Shown: piece after piece, positions 49,096-60,197 of the stretch | How the letters are laid out: every line of letters begins with the position of its first letter | How positions within the stretch are numbered: the first letter of the stretch is position 1 | Assembly (NCBI GenBank): GCA_016801845.1 | Contig: CM028909.1 | Location: 14,621,313 to 14,685,312 of the forward strand | Length of the DNA stretch: 64,000 nt | Direction of reading: 5' to 3' | Source: Polydactylus sextarius | Lineage: Eukaryota; Chordata; Actinopteri; Polynemidae | The notes under the pieces: model-generated | The model's database searches: none | What the model was told of the DNA's origin: nothing | The model's input: the letters and a program-made list of their open reading frames with translations, nothing else | Made by a program: the position numbers and the translations under genes

Positions 49096-50727
49096 AAACA
49101 ATTCATATCGATCAAGAAAGGCCGAAGACAGGAAAAAAGAGGACACTGCAGAGCAGTGAAGGTAAAAAGGTTCGTTAAAGGGCTAACTAGATAAAAGCTT
49201 TCATAACAAGGATAATGTTCCTGTTGCATCTAATAGAAGGAGTTTACTGTGTTGTCTTGCAAAAAAAAAAAAAAAAAAAAGAATACTAGTGCAGCTTGTT
49301 AGTTAGCAGGCTGTGAAACAACCCTAAACTCTTCTGCGTGGTTGCAGCAAATAACCCAATACTAATAGGGTGTTGCAGGAGTAACTGAAGAAGGCACCAT
49401 TGTGACGGGGAGGACAATTAGACTAATTGTAACATAAATACTAAAAGTTTAATGCGGGTGTGGAGACTCTGGATGAAGTAGATAACAGCATTGTCGGTGC
49501 GTAAGTGAATTCTAATTTTGAAAAGAAGAAGAAAAAAAGGCGTTAAATTTCTGTGATGTGGTAACTGCAGTGCAGACGCTTATTTGTGCATTTTTTTGAA
49601 AACCCAAAATGGTGTCGAGTGTAATTGTGTGTAGCTTTAATCTCACTTGTTTTCATGTATGTTATTCCACAGTGGTACTAAAGTGTAGCAAGCTATTTAT
49701 TTCTTTAGGGGGTTGTATAAATGATAGTGTGCGTAATTGTTGTTTGGATGTTGGACATTTTATCTTTTTTATCTTTTCTCACTGTGGACAAGTGGTTAGT
49801 TTTGAAAAAAAAATAAGAAATGGGGCTGATTTGATTTTAAGACGAGGCAACTAAATATAAGGATGTGCAGACATGATAAGCGTTACGTTGCAAAAGAGAA
49901 ATTATAGTTGTGCAACCGAACAGACCACATTTCATTTTGCTGAGATCAACTCAAACTGGGCGCACTGGCATCCATAAATGGCAATGTAGGAGAAGACAGT
50001 CTAATCACAGAGAACAAAGGGAGAAATTACAAAATAAATCACAATTTACAAGTGAAAATTATGCGTTCAGTGCATCTGTGGGAAAGTAAAACGACGTCGT
50101 TGTGATTTACAAACAAATCATGTCTCCATGTCACCAAGAACCACAAAATATCAAATTACGTTACTAATGAATGTTGACTAAATTTAACTATAGTCAAAAA
50201 ATATAAAATAATTTCCGACAAATTGATATGATACTCGACATTTGTTCTTCGTGGTGCAAAACTATAAATGAAATCAGTGTAACCTGCGGATTAGGAAGTG
50301 CGATGTTTGTCATGGCTGCTGAGTTCAGATTCAACCATGAAATTTAAAAGGCCAGACGCCAGACCTTAACCCAAACGACCCAATAGATAACGCCAAACGG
50401 TGTCCTGGAGTGCGTTGACAAATGCGCAAGTCTGAGGCCGAGTCAAATATTTTCCCTCATGTTTACTGACATCAAGCCGTTGACTAAATTTAGGTTACCT
50501 CACGTCAAATCAGATCGTTTTCAACGTGTGTGTTTTGTGCAGGTTGAAGGTCTAAGTCCGTTAATTCCACTGCTGCCATTAAAGCTGAATGAAAAGGAGC
50601 TCAATGACCATTTATTACAATAACATATGGTCATATAAATACATTATATAGTCTATGTCCACGTCCAGAGTAATCCAGTGAAATCCTTTATGTCTTTTAT
50701 ATATTGTTCTGGGGCGTGTACGCCTCT

Positions 50728-50733
50728 CTCTCA

Positions 50734-50828
<95 letters not shown>
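50728..50828. repeat. (CT)n(GT)n compound microsatellite
   Basis: A CT run (about 50728-50757) passes into a GT run of about 70 bp. Confidence 0.95.
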
Positions 50829-50830
<2 letters not shown>

Positions 50831-53811
50831 ATTAATCAGAACTAGATGGAATTCTTTATTTTACTATGTATCTATTCCACTGATTCTCCCATGTGTACTA
50901 AGGTATAATAATAAAGTCATAAGCATTTAAAGTATTTCTTTGTTATTTCTTGTTTGTTTTTTTTACACCTTTTCTGCGTTTTACCCCAAATGCACCAGGA
51001 CATTTAAAACAAAAAACAAAAAAAACATTACGCAATCAGCGAGCTGCGTCTTTGATGCAAAGATAAGCCTTTGTCGTATTTTACACGTCCACTGCTTCTT
51101 AAACACGCCACCAGAAATAGAGACAGATATAATAAAACACATATTTTAAAAAAATGGTGATATGTGAATGCGATTAAAAAAAAACAAAAAAAAAAAAAAA
51201 CAATATGCACCCTGGTGTCATCAATACATGGAAATAAAGATTAGAAATAGAGAGATAAAGGAAATGGCGTGTGCCCAAAAGTTTAAACAAATGCGAATGT
51301 GATTGTTTAGTTTAGCGTTTAGATGGACTCTGTTTGTCCACAACCAAACCGAGTAGTTTATTTGTCAATATTGACTTAAATATTGTCTATGATTAACTGG
51401 AAAAAGCGGTGGTTTACATTTAGACCGTATGGGCCTATGCGTTAAACCTAAACTGCAAAGTCATCCATATGTTTATAAGGACTCGGTCAGTATTGATAAC
51501 AACACCAAGACTGAATACAATGCTACGTATCCACCACAGTATAACCCTGGCTCTGACATGTTTTATTATATTTGTGCATTTTCCATTCATAAAAAAAATT
51601 GAAGAAATGTGCATTGTGTTGTATAGGCCTAATATAATGCAAAAAGTAGGACTGAAGGCTTCTGGCTAACAACGTCACTGAAGTGGGTATCGTTGTTCTT
51701 GTTTTAGATACTGGTTGTTTATTTACAGCACCAAGCCTTCATATTTCAGTTGGGCGCTAACGGACAATACCTGACAGTGACTCACTGTTTGGATGTACTC
51801 GCGTCGCACTGCGGTGACTGACGCTTCATCATAATTTGAAATTATTGGCACAAACAACTGTTGGTGGACCTTTGCCTTAAATCCAATGTCCTCACACCAG
51901 TTAAAGAAGCCAGCAAAGAATAATGGAGGTTTCCTAAATGCTGCTGTTGAGGTGAAAATAAACAAATACAAATACAATAGGCTACGAAAAAAGGACAAAG
52001 TATTAAGGAAGCGGCTTCAATTAAGGCCTCGAATTGATCATCATTTACATTAAAGAGCAAGTGTTTAGATTCATTGAGGACAAAGTATAAATGTATGAAG
52101 TGCGAATTTTCTATTTGTATCTTTATAATCACAACTGGACAGACTGAAGATCAGATTACCTGCTGTTCATGTTTAAGTAAAGAAGATTCATCTTCATTGC
52201 CACGTCAATCTGAACTTGCTACTTGCTTCCATCAGCACCAGGCGATTTGTGCCACTGCAGAGTTGATAAATAATATAAACCCACGATTCGTGGTGTGTTT
52301 ATTGATTGTGTTGCAACATGATTTTTCTTTTATTAGACACGTACAGTCATATTTGTCGGCTTCAGAGTAGCGACAGGGTGAAGCCACAACATCTATTCTT
52401 CTCATAACAGTGACACTAAATGTAATTTCCCTTTAAAAAAAATAGTCACAACAGTAAATTTACCCATGAACCTCCAGATCAAACAGGACGCTTCTCTCTC
52501 TCTCTCTCTCCCTCTCTCTCTCTCTCTCGCTCTCTCTTGCACACACACACACACAAACACACCCACAGCGCAGCTCTACCAATTAGTGTTTTATCTATCA
52601 CCAACATTTGGATCATATTATACGTGCTTAAATCCCTGCATATGGAAAATTCAAAGTGGATATCAAAAAGTTATTTATAACGTCACATGTGCTGCACAGA
52701 AAGCTCCGCAAATCCAAGAGTCGCAGCGTGTGATCAGCTGAAAGGACGCAAAATTATCTGTATAGGTTCAACTGTAGCACTACTACAGTGCTCTGCATCC
52801 AAGATAACAGCTGCACGTTACAGCTTCAGACAATACAAAGACGCACGTTAATTATATAAAGTATCCATCACACTGTTTCAAAACAACTTTTTTCCCTTTT
52901 AGTAGTCCAGGGCACTTGATCAAGTCCCTCTGTTTTTCATCATAAACAAATTCTCAGACCTATTGCGAATCCATATAGATAATCTCATGTTGAGCAGGCT
53001 TGCCGCAATATAATAAAATGGCGAAGTAATATCCGTGGGATAATGATCGTGATCCTTTGAAAAGGCTCTCTGCGGCGTTTTGGCCTGAATGATGTTGCTG
53101 CGATATAAAAGCTTTGTATCCGCAAACTCCAAAATAATTCAGCTCTAATGGAAATCAATCTTAATTATTAACTGTCAAATATATATATATAACTTGAAAA
53201 GTTCCATTTCGCCAACGACGCTTGAAATAAAAAAAATAAATAAATCTGTACATTTCCCAGAAAAAGAAAATTGATGTCTCTTGTGTTTTGCATTTAATCG
53301 CCTACTAACCTTATCTTTTAAAGCGCTTTATAAAGTCCGAGGTCATTATTTTTTCCTCTATATCTTCTAAGAAAAACTTAATTTAAGCCAAACAGAAGAA
53401 AAAAGGAAAAAGAAAGGTCGTTAGCATAGTTTGTTCATGTCTGATCATGCCAGTGGCAGTAGCACATCTTGAGCCGTCCTAAGGAAGTGTCTGTCTAAAA
53501 GGCTTCAGTTCCTGTGCGCCACTACAAAGTGAATTAAATTGCTTTATGTGTATATGGTTTTAGGGTGAATCTATGCGGCTCTCGGGGCTGTTTCCACCGC
53601 TGTAAAGTCTTTGTCAGTGATGCATTCCAAGGGAGACACTCATTCACTGAGCTGAATGAAAGTGACTTTGGATTCCAGACTGTCTCTTCCAGTTGCACTG
53701 CCACCAAAGGGAGGAAGGGGGAGGAAGAAGGAGGGGGGGTGAGAGGGACTCCTTCCAGAAAAGATGCTGACCGCGCCACCAGAGCAAACTAATCCAGAAA
53801 TAAATTGTTAA

Positions 53812-53875
53812 TTGTATATATATATATAATTGTATATATTTTATATAATAATATATATATAACAATTGTAAATTG

Positions 53876-53920
<45 letters not shown>
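53812..53920. repeat. Imperfect (AT)n tract
   Basis: TA-rich, with ATTGTA/ATTGTAAAT interruptions and a pure 40-bp TA run at the right end. Confidence 0.9.
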
Positions 53921-53922
<2 letters not shown>

Positions 53923-55077
53923 GTTCGGCACATCAATATTGTTAGAAATCAACTGGATTTCTGTTTAAAGTAAAACCCCAAATAAAATCGTGCCCCTCCT
54001 TGTCACGACCAGTGTACGCTATAATTTTCCCATATAAATAAATTTGTCCATCTGTGCTATAAATTACTCAAATATTTCAGCGCTACTGGAGCGTAATATA
54101 ATATAATACTGAAACTACTACAGGCTGAATCCAAATACGATAGATAGAAAACAGATGTATTTGTCATTTTTAAACTTTGTATTAATACATAAAATACATT
54201 TTTTTTAAAAAAAAAAAAAAAAGAGGTCTGGGTGTGAACGCACATATTTTTTGGTCGTTAAATGGTCCATTGGGGAAAAAAGTAAATTAAAGTTTCAGAT
54301 CTGCGGTAGTAAACGAATAGACAACGGTTTAAGTGTAAAAACACATAAACAAGTTGAATAAGACGTTTAAGATTTTTTTGTTGAAATTTCATTCAAACAA
54401 TTAAACAAACCTATTATTTATATTTATAAATTGTAATGTGGGCATATAACTGAATGATTTGTACGATAAAGGACGTATATTTCCGTACGATAAACGTACG
54501 TAGGATTCTTGTGGAAAACATTGACTCTCAAACGGAGCCTCATTTTACATCCGCTATTGTAATATATTTTAATTTATAGTAATATATTTTAATAGTAGGT
54601 TTATTTTAAGCATAAAACATTAAAGACTTGATAATAAAACATTTTAGACGCTCTTTTTATGAGGAGCCACAAGAACGAAGACTGGCTCATGTAAGATCAC
54701 AGAAATATCAATACGCGTCACTTTTCTTGTTTTACACCAAGATAAATTAATCAGAGTCAAATCTGTGACATCTTTCCAATCTTTCTATTCAGATCATCAG
54801 AAAGCAGCTAAATCCACTAAACCTAAGCAGACAGCCAGTGATGACAGATGCAATACAACACAGTCTAAAACTTTACCCCATGTTGTTTACAACCTATTCT
54901 CCTTCTAAGAGCCTCAGAAGGTTTTACAGCCCACCACAAAATAACAGCAAAGAAAGAAAACGTCTCTGTCCAAGGTATTGCAGCTCAGTTCATTTACAAT
55001 GCCATTTGCGGGGGGACCTGGGTGACTATAGGGGGTAATTCAGCGGAAATTGTGCCCTTGATGAAGACGAACTGACG

Positions 55078-55145
55078 TAATCAAGGCAGTTTCTTGTTGC
55101 CGAGCCAGGAAGCCAACCCCAACAACATGAAACTACCTAAACCAC
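55078..55145 (-). ncRNA. mir196a: pre-miR-196a hairpin
   Basis: The complement of 55118-55139 is the mature miR-196a sequence, starting TAGGTAGTTTCATGTTGTTG. The opposite arm (complement of 55081-55102) reads CGGCAACAAGAAACTGCCTT, matching the known star strand. The loop is GTTGGCTTCCTGGCT. The mature strand is in the 5' arm. The location between group 10 and group 9 genes on the same strand is the conserved one. It represses group 8 and nearby Hox mRNAs. Seed matches lie downstream of hoxc8a and hoxc6a in this window. Confidence 0.97.
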
Positions 55146-55357
55146 GCTTCAGCTTCGCGCAAAAAGGGGTTAAAATCCATGGAAAGGACAATGCATGCAA
55201 AAGCCAAGTGAGGATTAACACTATCCAGCACAAAGAGAAAAAGGCGAGTACCATCACAATAAAACATACTTTATAGTCTGCTAGGCTGCAGTCAAGCTAC
55301 TTATCTAACATGGCTTGTGTTAACTTAGACAGAAATGCATGTCTTGACTAATTTACT

Positions 55358-55419
<62 letters not shown>

Positions 55420-55748
55420 CTTAATGTGCTATTGTTTAATTCCATAGTAATAACTAGTACTATATATCAGCACAACACACGCTGATTCAAACAAGCAAAC
55501 TTCAGTCACAGCATCATAATTTTAAAACAATGAGCATCTAATATTGTTATTCAAGTGGCAAACAAAAATCAGCAGCACGCTGACTAATATCAACAACTTG
55601 ATATGAAATATCGACATGAGCAGGCATGCACCATGCGTGCCTCAAGAGCTGTCAGGCAGGCTTCCCTGACAGATGTGGCATACTTTCCCAAACAGGACAC
55701 ACACACACGCTTATTACGTAAAAGAAAAGAGAAAAAAATGAGTCCTAC
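55146..55748. other. Flank of miR-196a (putative intron)
   Basis: It contains the (TA)n array at 55362-55417 and otherwise unremarkable DNA. In the leader-exon model this is intron between the donor at 55749 and the miRNA. Confidence 0.4.
55362..55417. repeat. (TA)n microsatellite
   Basis: About 56 bp of pure TA, 220 bp from the miR-196a hairpin. Confidence 0.95.
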
Positions 55749-56030
55749 CTTCACTTGCTTCCTGCAGACGTCTTCCCGTCACGTTTAGTTATCCACGTGT
55801 TTTGTCGTGATGCTTGTTGTTATTATTGTTCCAGCGGCCGTCGCGGTCTCCTGTCCCTTTATCCACCATCTTTCTTATCTCCAGCTCCCATGAAGCTCCA
55901 TTATCCCCGGGTGGAGGCGGCAGCTCCTTCCAGCCCAGCGACTCGGCTGGATCCTGCACATTGCAGTCTCTACTGTGTGGATTAGCCCTCCTCCACACAC
56001 ACACCTTTAAACGCATCTTTACTGCTGCAG
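55749..56030 (-). other. Candidate first exon of a pri-miR-196a / hoxc9a long transcript
   Basis: A GC-rich block on the minus strand ends at a donor GTGAAG|GTAGGA (last base 55749), 600 bp upstream of miR-196a. A TATA-like AATATAAT lies just upstream (about 56034-56040). A 75-codon open frame (56016-55789) crosses it, but no family is recognised and the frame probably reflects GC content. A CACGTG at 55794 lies inside the block. The 5' end is estimated. Confidence 0.35.
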
Positions 56031-56844
56031 CACATTATATTTGCAGATCATAAAATCCACCCCCAACGCTTTCCAGGGCGAACCTGACATTAGAATTTTA
56101 TGACCTTGACTTACTGTGGTCACCTGGATAATATTTAAATCAACGTTATGGTCTCTCACTTCTATTAAAACTGCCATGATCTCCTTCTCTCATCCGCAGT
56201 GTCTCTCCCTCCCTCTCATTTTCACCACTATGCCAGGGGAAGGACAAAGTTGGTAATACCTTTCCGTTTCCCCCTCCTTTTTATTGTTTTGGAATCGTTT
56301 GCCATGACATAGCTCAATATCATCTTGTGCATGCACATTACACGGCGCCAATGTGCCACAGCAACAAACACTAGCCGAAAGAAGCTACACAAGTGGCAAA
56401 ACATTGATTATAGCTCAGTAAAGTGAAACTGCTTAACATGCCACTACTTATTTATACACACTGTTTGAAAATGTGCCTCCTCCTTACATTCGGTTCATGT
56501 TGCAGTAGAGTTTATTATAAAGAGGTAATAACACCTCACTGTTCCAATACTGCTGCTGCTGCAAGTGTTCACCTGGAACTCAAGTCTAAACTGCAGGTTG
56601 CAGTGTTTTACAGTTGATTTAGGAAGGCACACTGTGTGTGCACGTGTCTGTGTGCGCGCGAGCGTGTGTAATGTGCATAAAAAGGGGGAAATGATAAATG
56701 ATTAATGAATGCTTTAAAGGATGACTCATGCATGCGTGTCTGTGTTTGTGCCTGTCATGTTTATGCTAATGCATGTGTTGGTGTGTATACGTGTATGTAT
56801 ATGTGAATGTGAAGGTGTGTATCTAAAAAAAAAAAAAAGAAAAG

Positions 56845-56878
<34 letters not shown>

Positions 56879-56891
56879 GAATTAAATTTCC
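56031..56891 (-). other. hoxc10a 3' flank
   Basis: Presumed 3' UTR and flank of hoxc10a. Minus-strand AATAAA-type signals occur near 56512 and 56278. An A/GA-rich tract (56825-56880) follows the stop. TTTATGACC occurs at about 56096. Confidence 0.45.
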
Positions 56892-58290
56892 TCATGAGTA
56901 GTTGTAAACTGCACTATGCTCCCTTTCGCGGCTCTCCCTGTTGAGCTTCTTCAGCTTCATGCGTCTGTTTTGGAACCAGATCTTGACCTGTCTGTCGGTC
57001 AGGTTGATACTCCGGCTGATCTCCAGGCGGCGCTCCCGAGACAGATACATGTTGAACAAGAACTCCTTCTCCAGCTCCAGCGTCTGGTGCTTTGTGTACG
57101 GACAGCGCTTCTTCCTTCCACTTTTGGCTTTTAACCAGCTTCCTGTTGTCTTTTCCACGGATAAATCATCTACCAGAGCAAGAGAAACACAATAATGAGA
57201 AAGTGTAGCCAAATCCGGGCGGTAAATTGTGCGCAGAGATCATCTGCAGCTCTATAATCTACACCAACACACGGCATGCTACGTACACGCCCATTTCTCA
57301 AATACACATCGAAATAGCGTTCAACGGAAACAAAACGAGTAATTCATAAGAACAGGTTTACCTGCGTGTGTGTGCTCTCTGTGACTCTCCCACTCCCACA
57401 AATGCATAAAGCCAAATATTCTTTTTTTTTTTTTTTTTTTTTTTTTTGCAAGAGCTGTTTGCAAATTGCTTTTGTATGATGTAGTGTCTATAATTAGATC
57501 AAATCAAACTGGTGTGTGTGAGCACTTCTTTTGTCTATGTTGGACCTCAGACTCTCATAAAATTTTATTACTGCTGTACACCAGAGCCAAATTAAGTTTT
57601 TTTTTTTTTTTTTTTTTTTTTTGGAGCTTCATCCTAAAACAAAAGGAAGTCTCAGTAGTGTTATACCTGATTAGAAAATAAATAAAGACAAAGAAACAAG
57701 GCATGTCGGTGATAGCACAGAGAATCACACTGCACACTGCACATTTAGTTAATTCCTTGATTAGGTTGTGGACTCTGGGGAATAACGCCCTGCAACAGAC
57801 ATTAAAATAAACACACACACACATACACACACACACACAAAAACAACAAACACACGGTATACAACACACACCGCGCAGGTTATAGTAATAATTACCCTAA
57901 TGTGAATACTCAGTGTGTGGCCCACTTTTAATCATTAGGAAAACATTTAATTCAGTAACATGGGATTAAAAGAAAGCGCGCGCGCGCATACACACACACA
58001 CACACACAACATGGCCCTACTGCCTTGTTATATCCTGCTCCAATTAAATTAAAATAAAATAAAAGGAGCTTGTTGGTCATCATGTATGAGGCTGTTAACT
58101 AAACCCATAAATAACAACAAACTCGAGCAGTTTTAAATAAAAGCTCAGAAGAGAAAATGCAAAAGGATGTGTAATAGCATAACCATGGCTATATTAATAA
58201 AATAAATTATAATAACGATAATAATAAGAGCGTTAAAATATAACTATTCTTAACGTTTAATTAAAAAACACTCGATTAAACTGTGAATTT

Positions 58291-58373
<83 letters not shown>

Positions 58374-58854
58374 TATATACATACATGCATATATATACAT
58401 ATATATACTTATTGTATATATTGTATAATTGTGTGCTTTTGTCAAACGAAAAACCGTGAAATCCGGCTCCTGCTACTTAACCTAACACTTTTAGCACAGA
58501 GCAAAAAGTGCTCAAATGTGGACTCTTTCACTTTAAATAATACGAACAGTAAAAATTGGACTGGAATTATCCTGAATTACTGTTGCGTTGGCGCAGAAAA
58601 GTGGAAATGTATTTATGATAATGCTTTTTTCAAACGTAATACTGAGAAATGTTCCCTGAGGTTTTTAATATGCCAGGGGCAATGTGACAAAAAAAAGCTT
58701 TTCAACTGTGGAGTAAAAAAAAAACTACAATTTTCATATTGGTTCAGCACCAGAATTTTGAGGCATAAATGGTTACGTCTTATGATGTAAATGATCCGTG
58801 TAAGAGAGAGAGAGGGAGAGAGAGAGAGAAAGAGAAAGTGAGACTGTGTGTATG

Positions 58855-58885
<31 letters not shown>

Positions 58886-59977
58886 CAGCGTGTTTATTTC
58901 AATGATAACTGCCCATCTCACATTCTCACATTAATGGAAAGGTGTTAAATGCCACGGGCACCATAACCCCTGCTAGGCGAGGCTGTCAAATGCCCATACA
59001 GCCCATATGACTGCTATCAAACACGGGTCTGCGTTATTGGGCCATGACACAACACATTGTGCACACAGCGTTGAATTACACAGCTAGAATTAATGCACGT
59101 GTGTGTAACATTTCTGTGAATCTGTCCACAAATTGTACGGGAGTGTGTCTATGTTTGTGTGTATGAATGTGTACGTGTGCTTATCTGAATGTGTGTGTAC
59201 ATGTGTGCATAGGGAGGAGGGGTGGGGTGGGGGTGGGGGTGGGGGGGTTAATAATAGTCTACCTTTTAATTCCCCGTCCGAGTTATCTGAACAGCTGTCA
59301 CTCTTGGCCTTCTCCTCCTTCCTGTTCTGACTCTGATCTGTCTTTGAAACCTCTCTCGCTGTCTCTTGCGTCGATTTGCTGCAACTTAATGTCGATTCTG
59401 CTGCTGATTCAACAGATGTCGCCAAGTGGGTCAGAGAAAAGCCGGAGGGGAACTGCTGGTCATCCTGCTGCGGCCTCTCTCCGTTGTACACCTGGAAACA
59501 GCCGCTGGACGAGGAGGCAGTTTGCTCAGCCCGGCAGCTATTGTCCCCAAGCCGGATGTAAGTGGCCGACTCTGTTGTCTGCTTCCCCTTATTGCTGTCA
59601 TCCTGATAGAGGCAACAAAACGCCTCCTCTTTGACGTTGCCCGCTGGAAACGAGCAGGGTTGTAAACACTGGGCAACAGGTTGTTCGTCCCTACTGGTTT
59701 TGGAGCCTGGGGTCCATGTGGCCAGCTGTGCTGACATGTAGGGCGCATCCTGGAAGCCGCTGAGCGGCACACCGCCCGGAGGAATCTCGTCTCTTTTGGA
59801 GAGTGAAGATGGTCCAACCTTCCCAATGTTTCTCATCACTGAATATCCGTACTCTGCAGCTGTGTGGATGTACATTCCGGGGTTGCTGGAATAACCCTCA
59901 CCCCTGAAGGAAGATGATCCTCCCATTAAGGAATCCATCAGGAAGTTACCGGGCGCTATGTTATTCGGACATGACAT
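56892..59977 (-). CDS. hoxc10a: Hoxc10a homeodomain transcription factor
   Basis: This is an Abd-B-class nuclear patterning factor of the posterior trunk. Exon 1 is 59977-59263 and exon 2 is 57169-56892, spliced in phase 1 (AAAG|GTAGAC to GGTAG|ATGATT), giving 330 residues against about 342 in mammals. The start MSCPNNIAP aligns with HOXC10 MTCP. The homeodomain is at 256-315 (GRKKRCPYTKHQTLELEKEF LFNMYLSRERR, ending MKLKKLN), preceded by the group 10 PBX-contact Trp at 250 (TTGSWL). KEE..CCLY in the middle of exon 1 is another HOXC10 mark. The frame is open upstream to an ATG at 60130, which would add 51 residues, but promoter motifs overlap there. The 2,093-bp intron has a G-rich run beside the donor and AT/AC, GA/GT and CA repeats. 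Confidence 0.97.
58293..58373. repeat. (AT)n(AC)n compound microsatellite
   Basis: An AT run of about 62 bp passes into an AC run, followed by imperfect ATAC units. Confidence 0.95.
59212..59247 (+). repeat. G-rich run with possible G-quadruplex
   Basis: At least five runs of three or more G within 36 bp on the plus strand. It lies 14-50 nt inside the hoxc10a intron, next to the splice donor. It is C-rich in the transcript and G-rich on the template strand. Confidence 0.7.
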
Positions 59978-60133
59978 TTTTGCATTTGGTAACACAGTAA
60001 TCGCTTGGTGTGTTCCACTAGTCTCAACTACGGGATTTCTCCGAGAGAATAAGGACAGTAGGATGCTGACATCTTTTGGAGGGGGGTGCAAAAAAATATC
60101 AGCAACATAATTATGGATGCTGGGAGACATGTC

Positions 60134-60197
60134 ATGTGATTTTCAGACCAATAGCGGCGTGGAAGTGGCCTTGATGCTCCAGACTGACGTGACGTCA
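60134..60197. promoter_or_regulatory. hoxc10a promoter elements
   Basis: A variant E-box CATGTG (60134-60139), CCAAT (60148-60152) and a full cAMP-response palindrome TGACGTCA (60190-60197) lie 155-220 bp upstream of the chosen start codon. Confidence 0.45.

Larger units (their letters stand above)
48207..55077. other. Intergenic DNA between hoxc9a and miR-196a
   Basis: No coding gene is recognised in about 7 kb. It is AT-rich, with (GT)n at 49009-49095, poly-A at 49261-49280, (CT)n(GT)n at 50728-50828, CT/CA tracts at 52493-52553 and (AT)n near 53812-53920. In the long-transcript model for miR-196a it would be intron. Confidence 0.4.
57170..59262 (-). other. hoxc10a intron, repeat-rich
   Basis: It contains poly-T runs (57421-57447, 57597-57622), CA tracts (57810-57840, 57978-58008), (AT)n(AC)n at 58293-58373, GA and GT runs (58803-58885) and a G-rich run (59212-59247). 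58930-59090 is of mixed sequence (ATTGGGCCATGAC and others) and could be a conserved element. Confidence 0.6.

Noticed and set aside
55789..56016. A 75-codon open frame in the GC-rich block upstream of miR-196a
   Set aside because: No family is recognised and the opposite strand is equally open. The block is better explained as a non-coding exon or promoter.
56102..56125. A retinoid-type element around TGACCTTGACTT and GGTCACCT
   Set aside because: The half-sites are in the wrong orientation and spacing for a DR2 or DR5 element.
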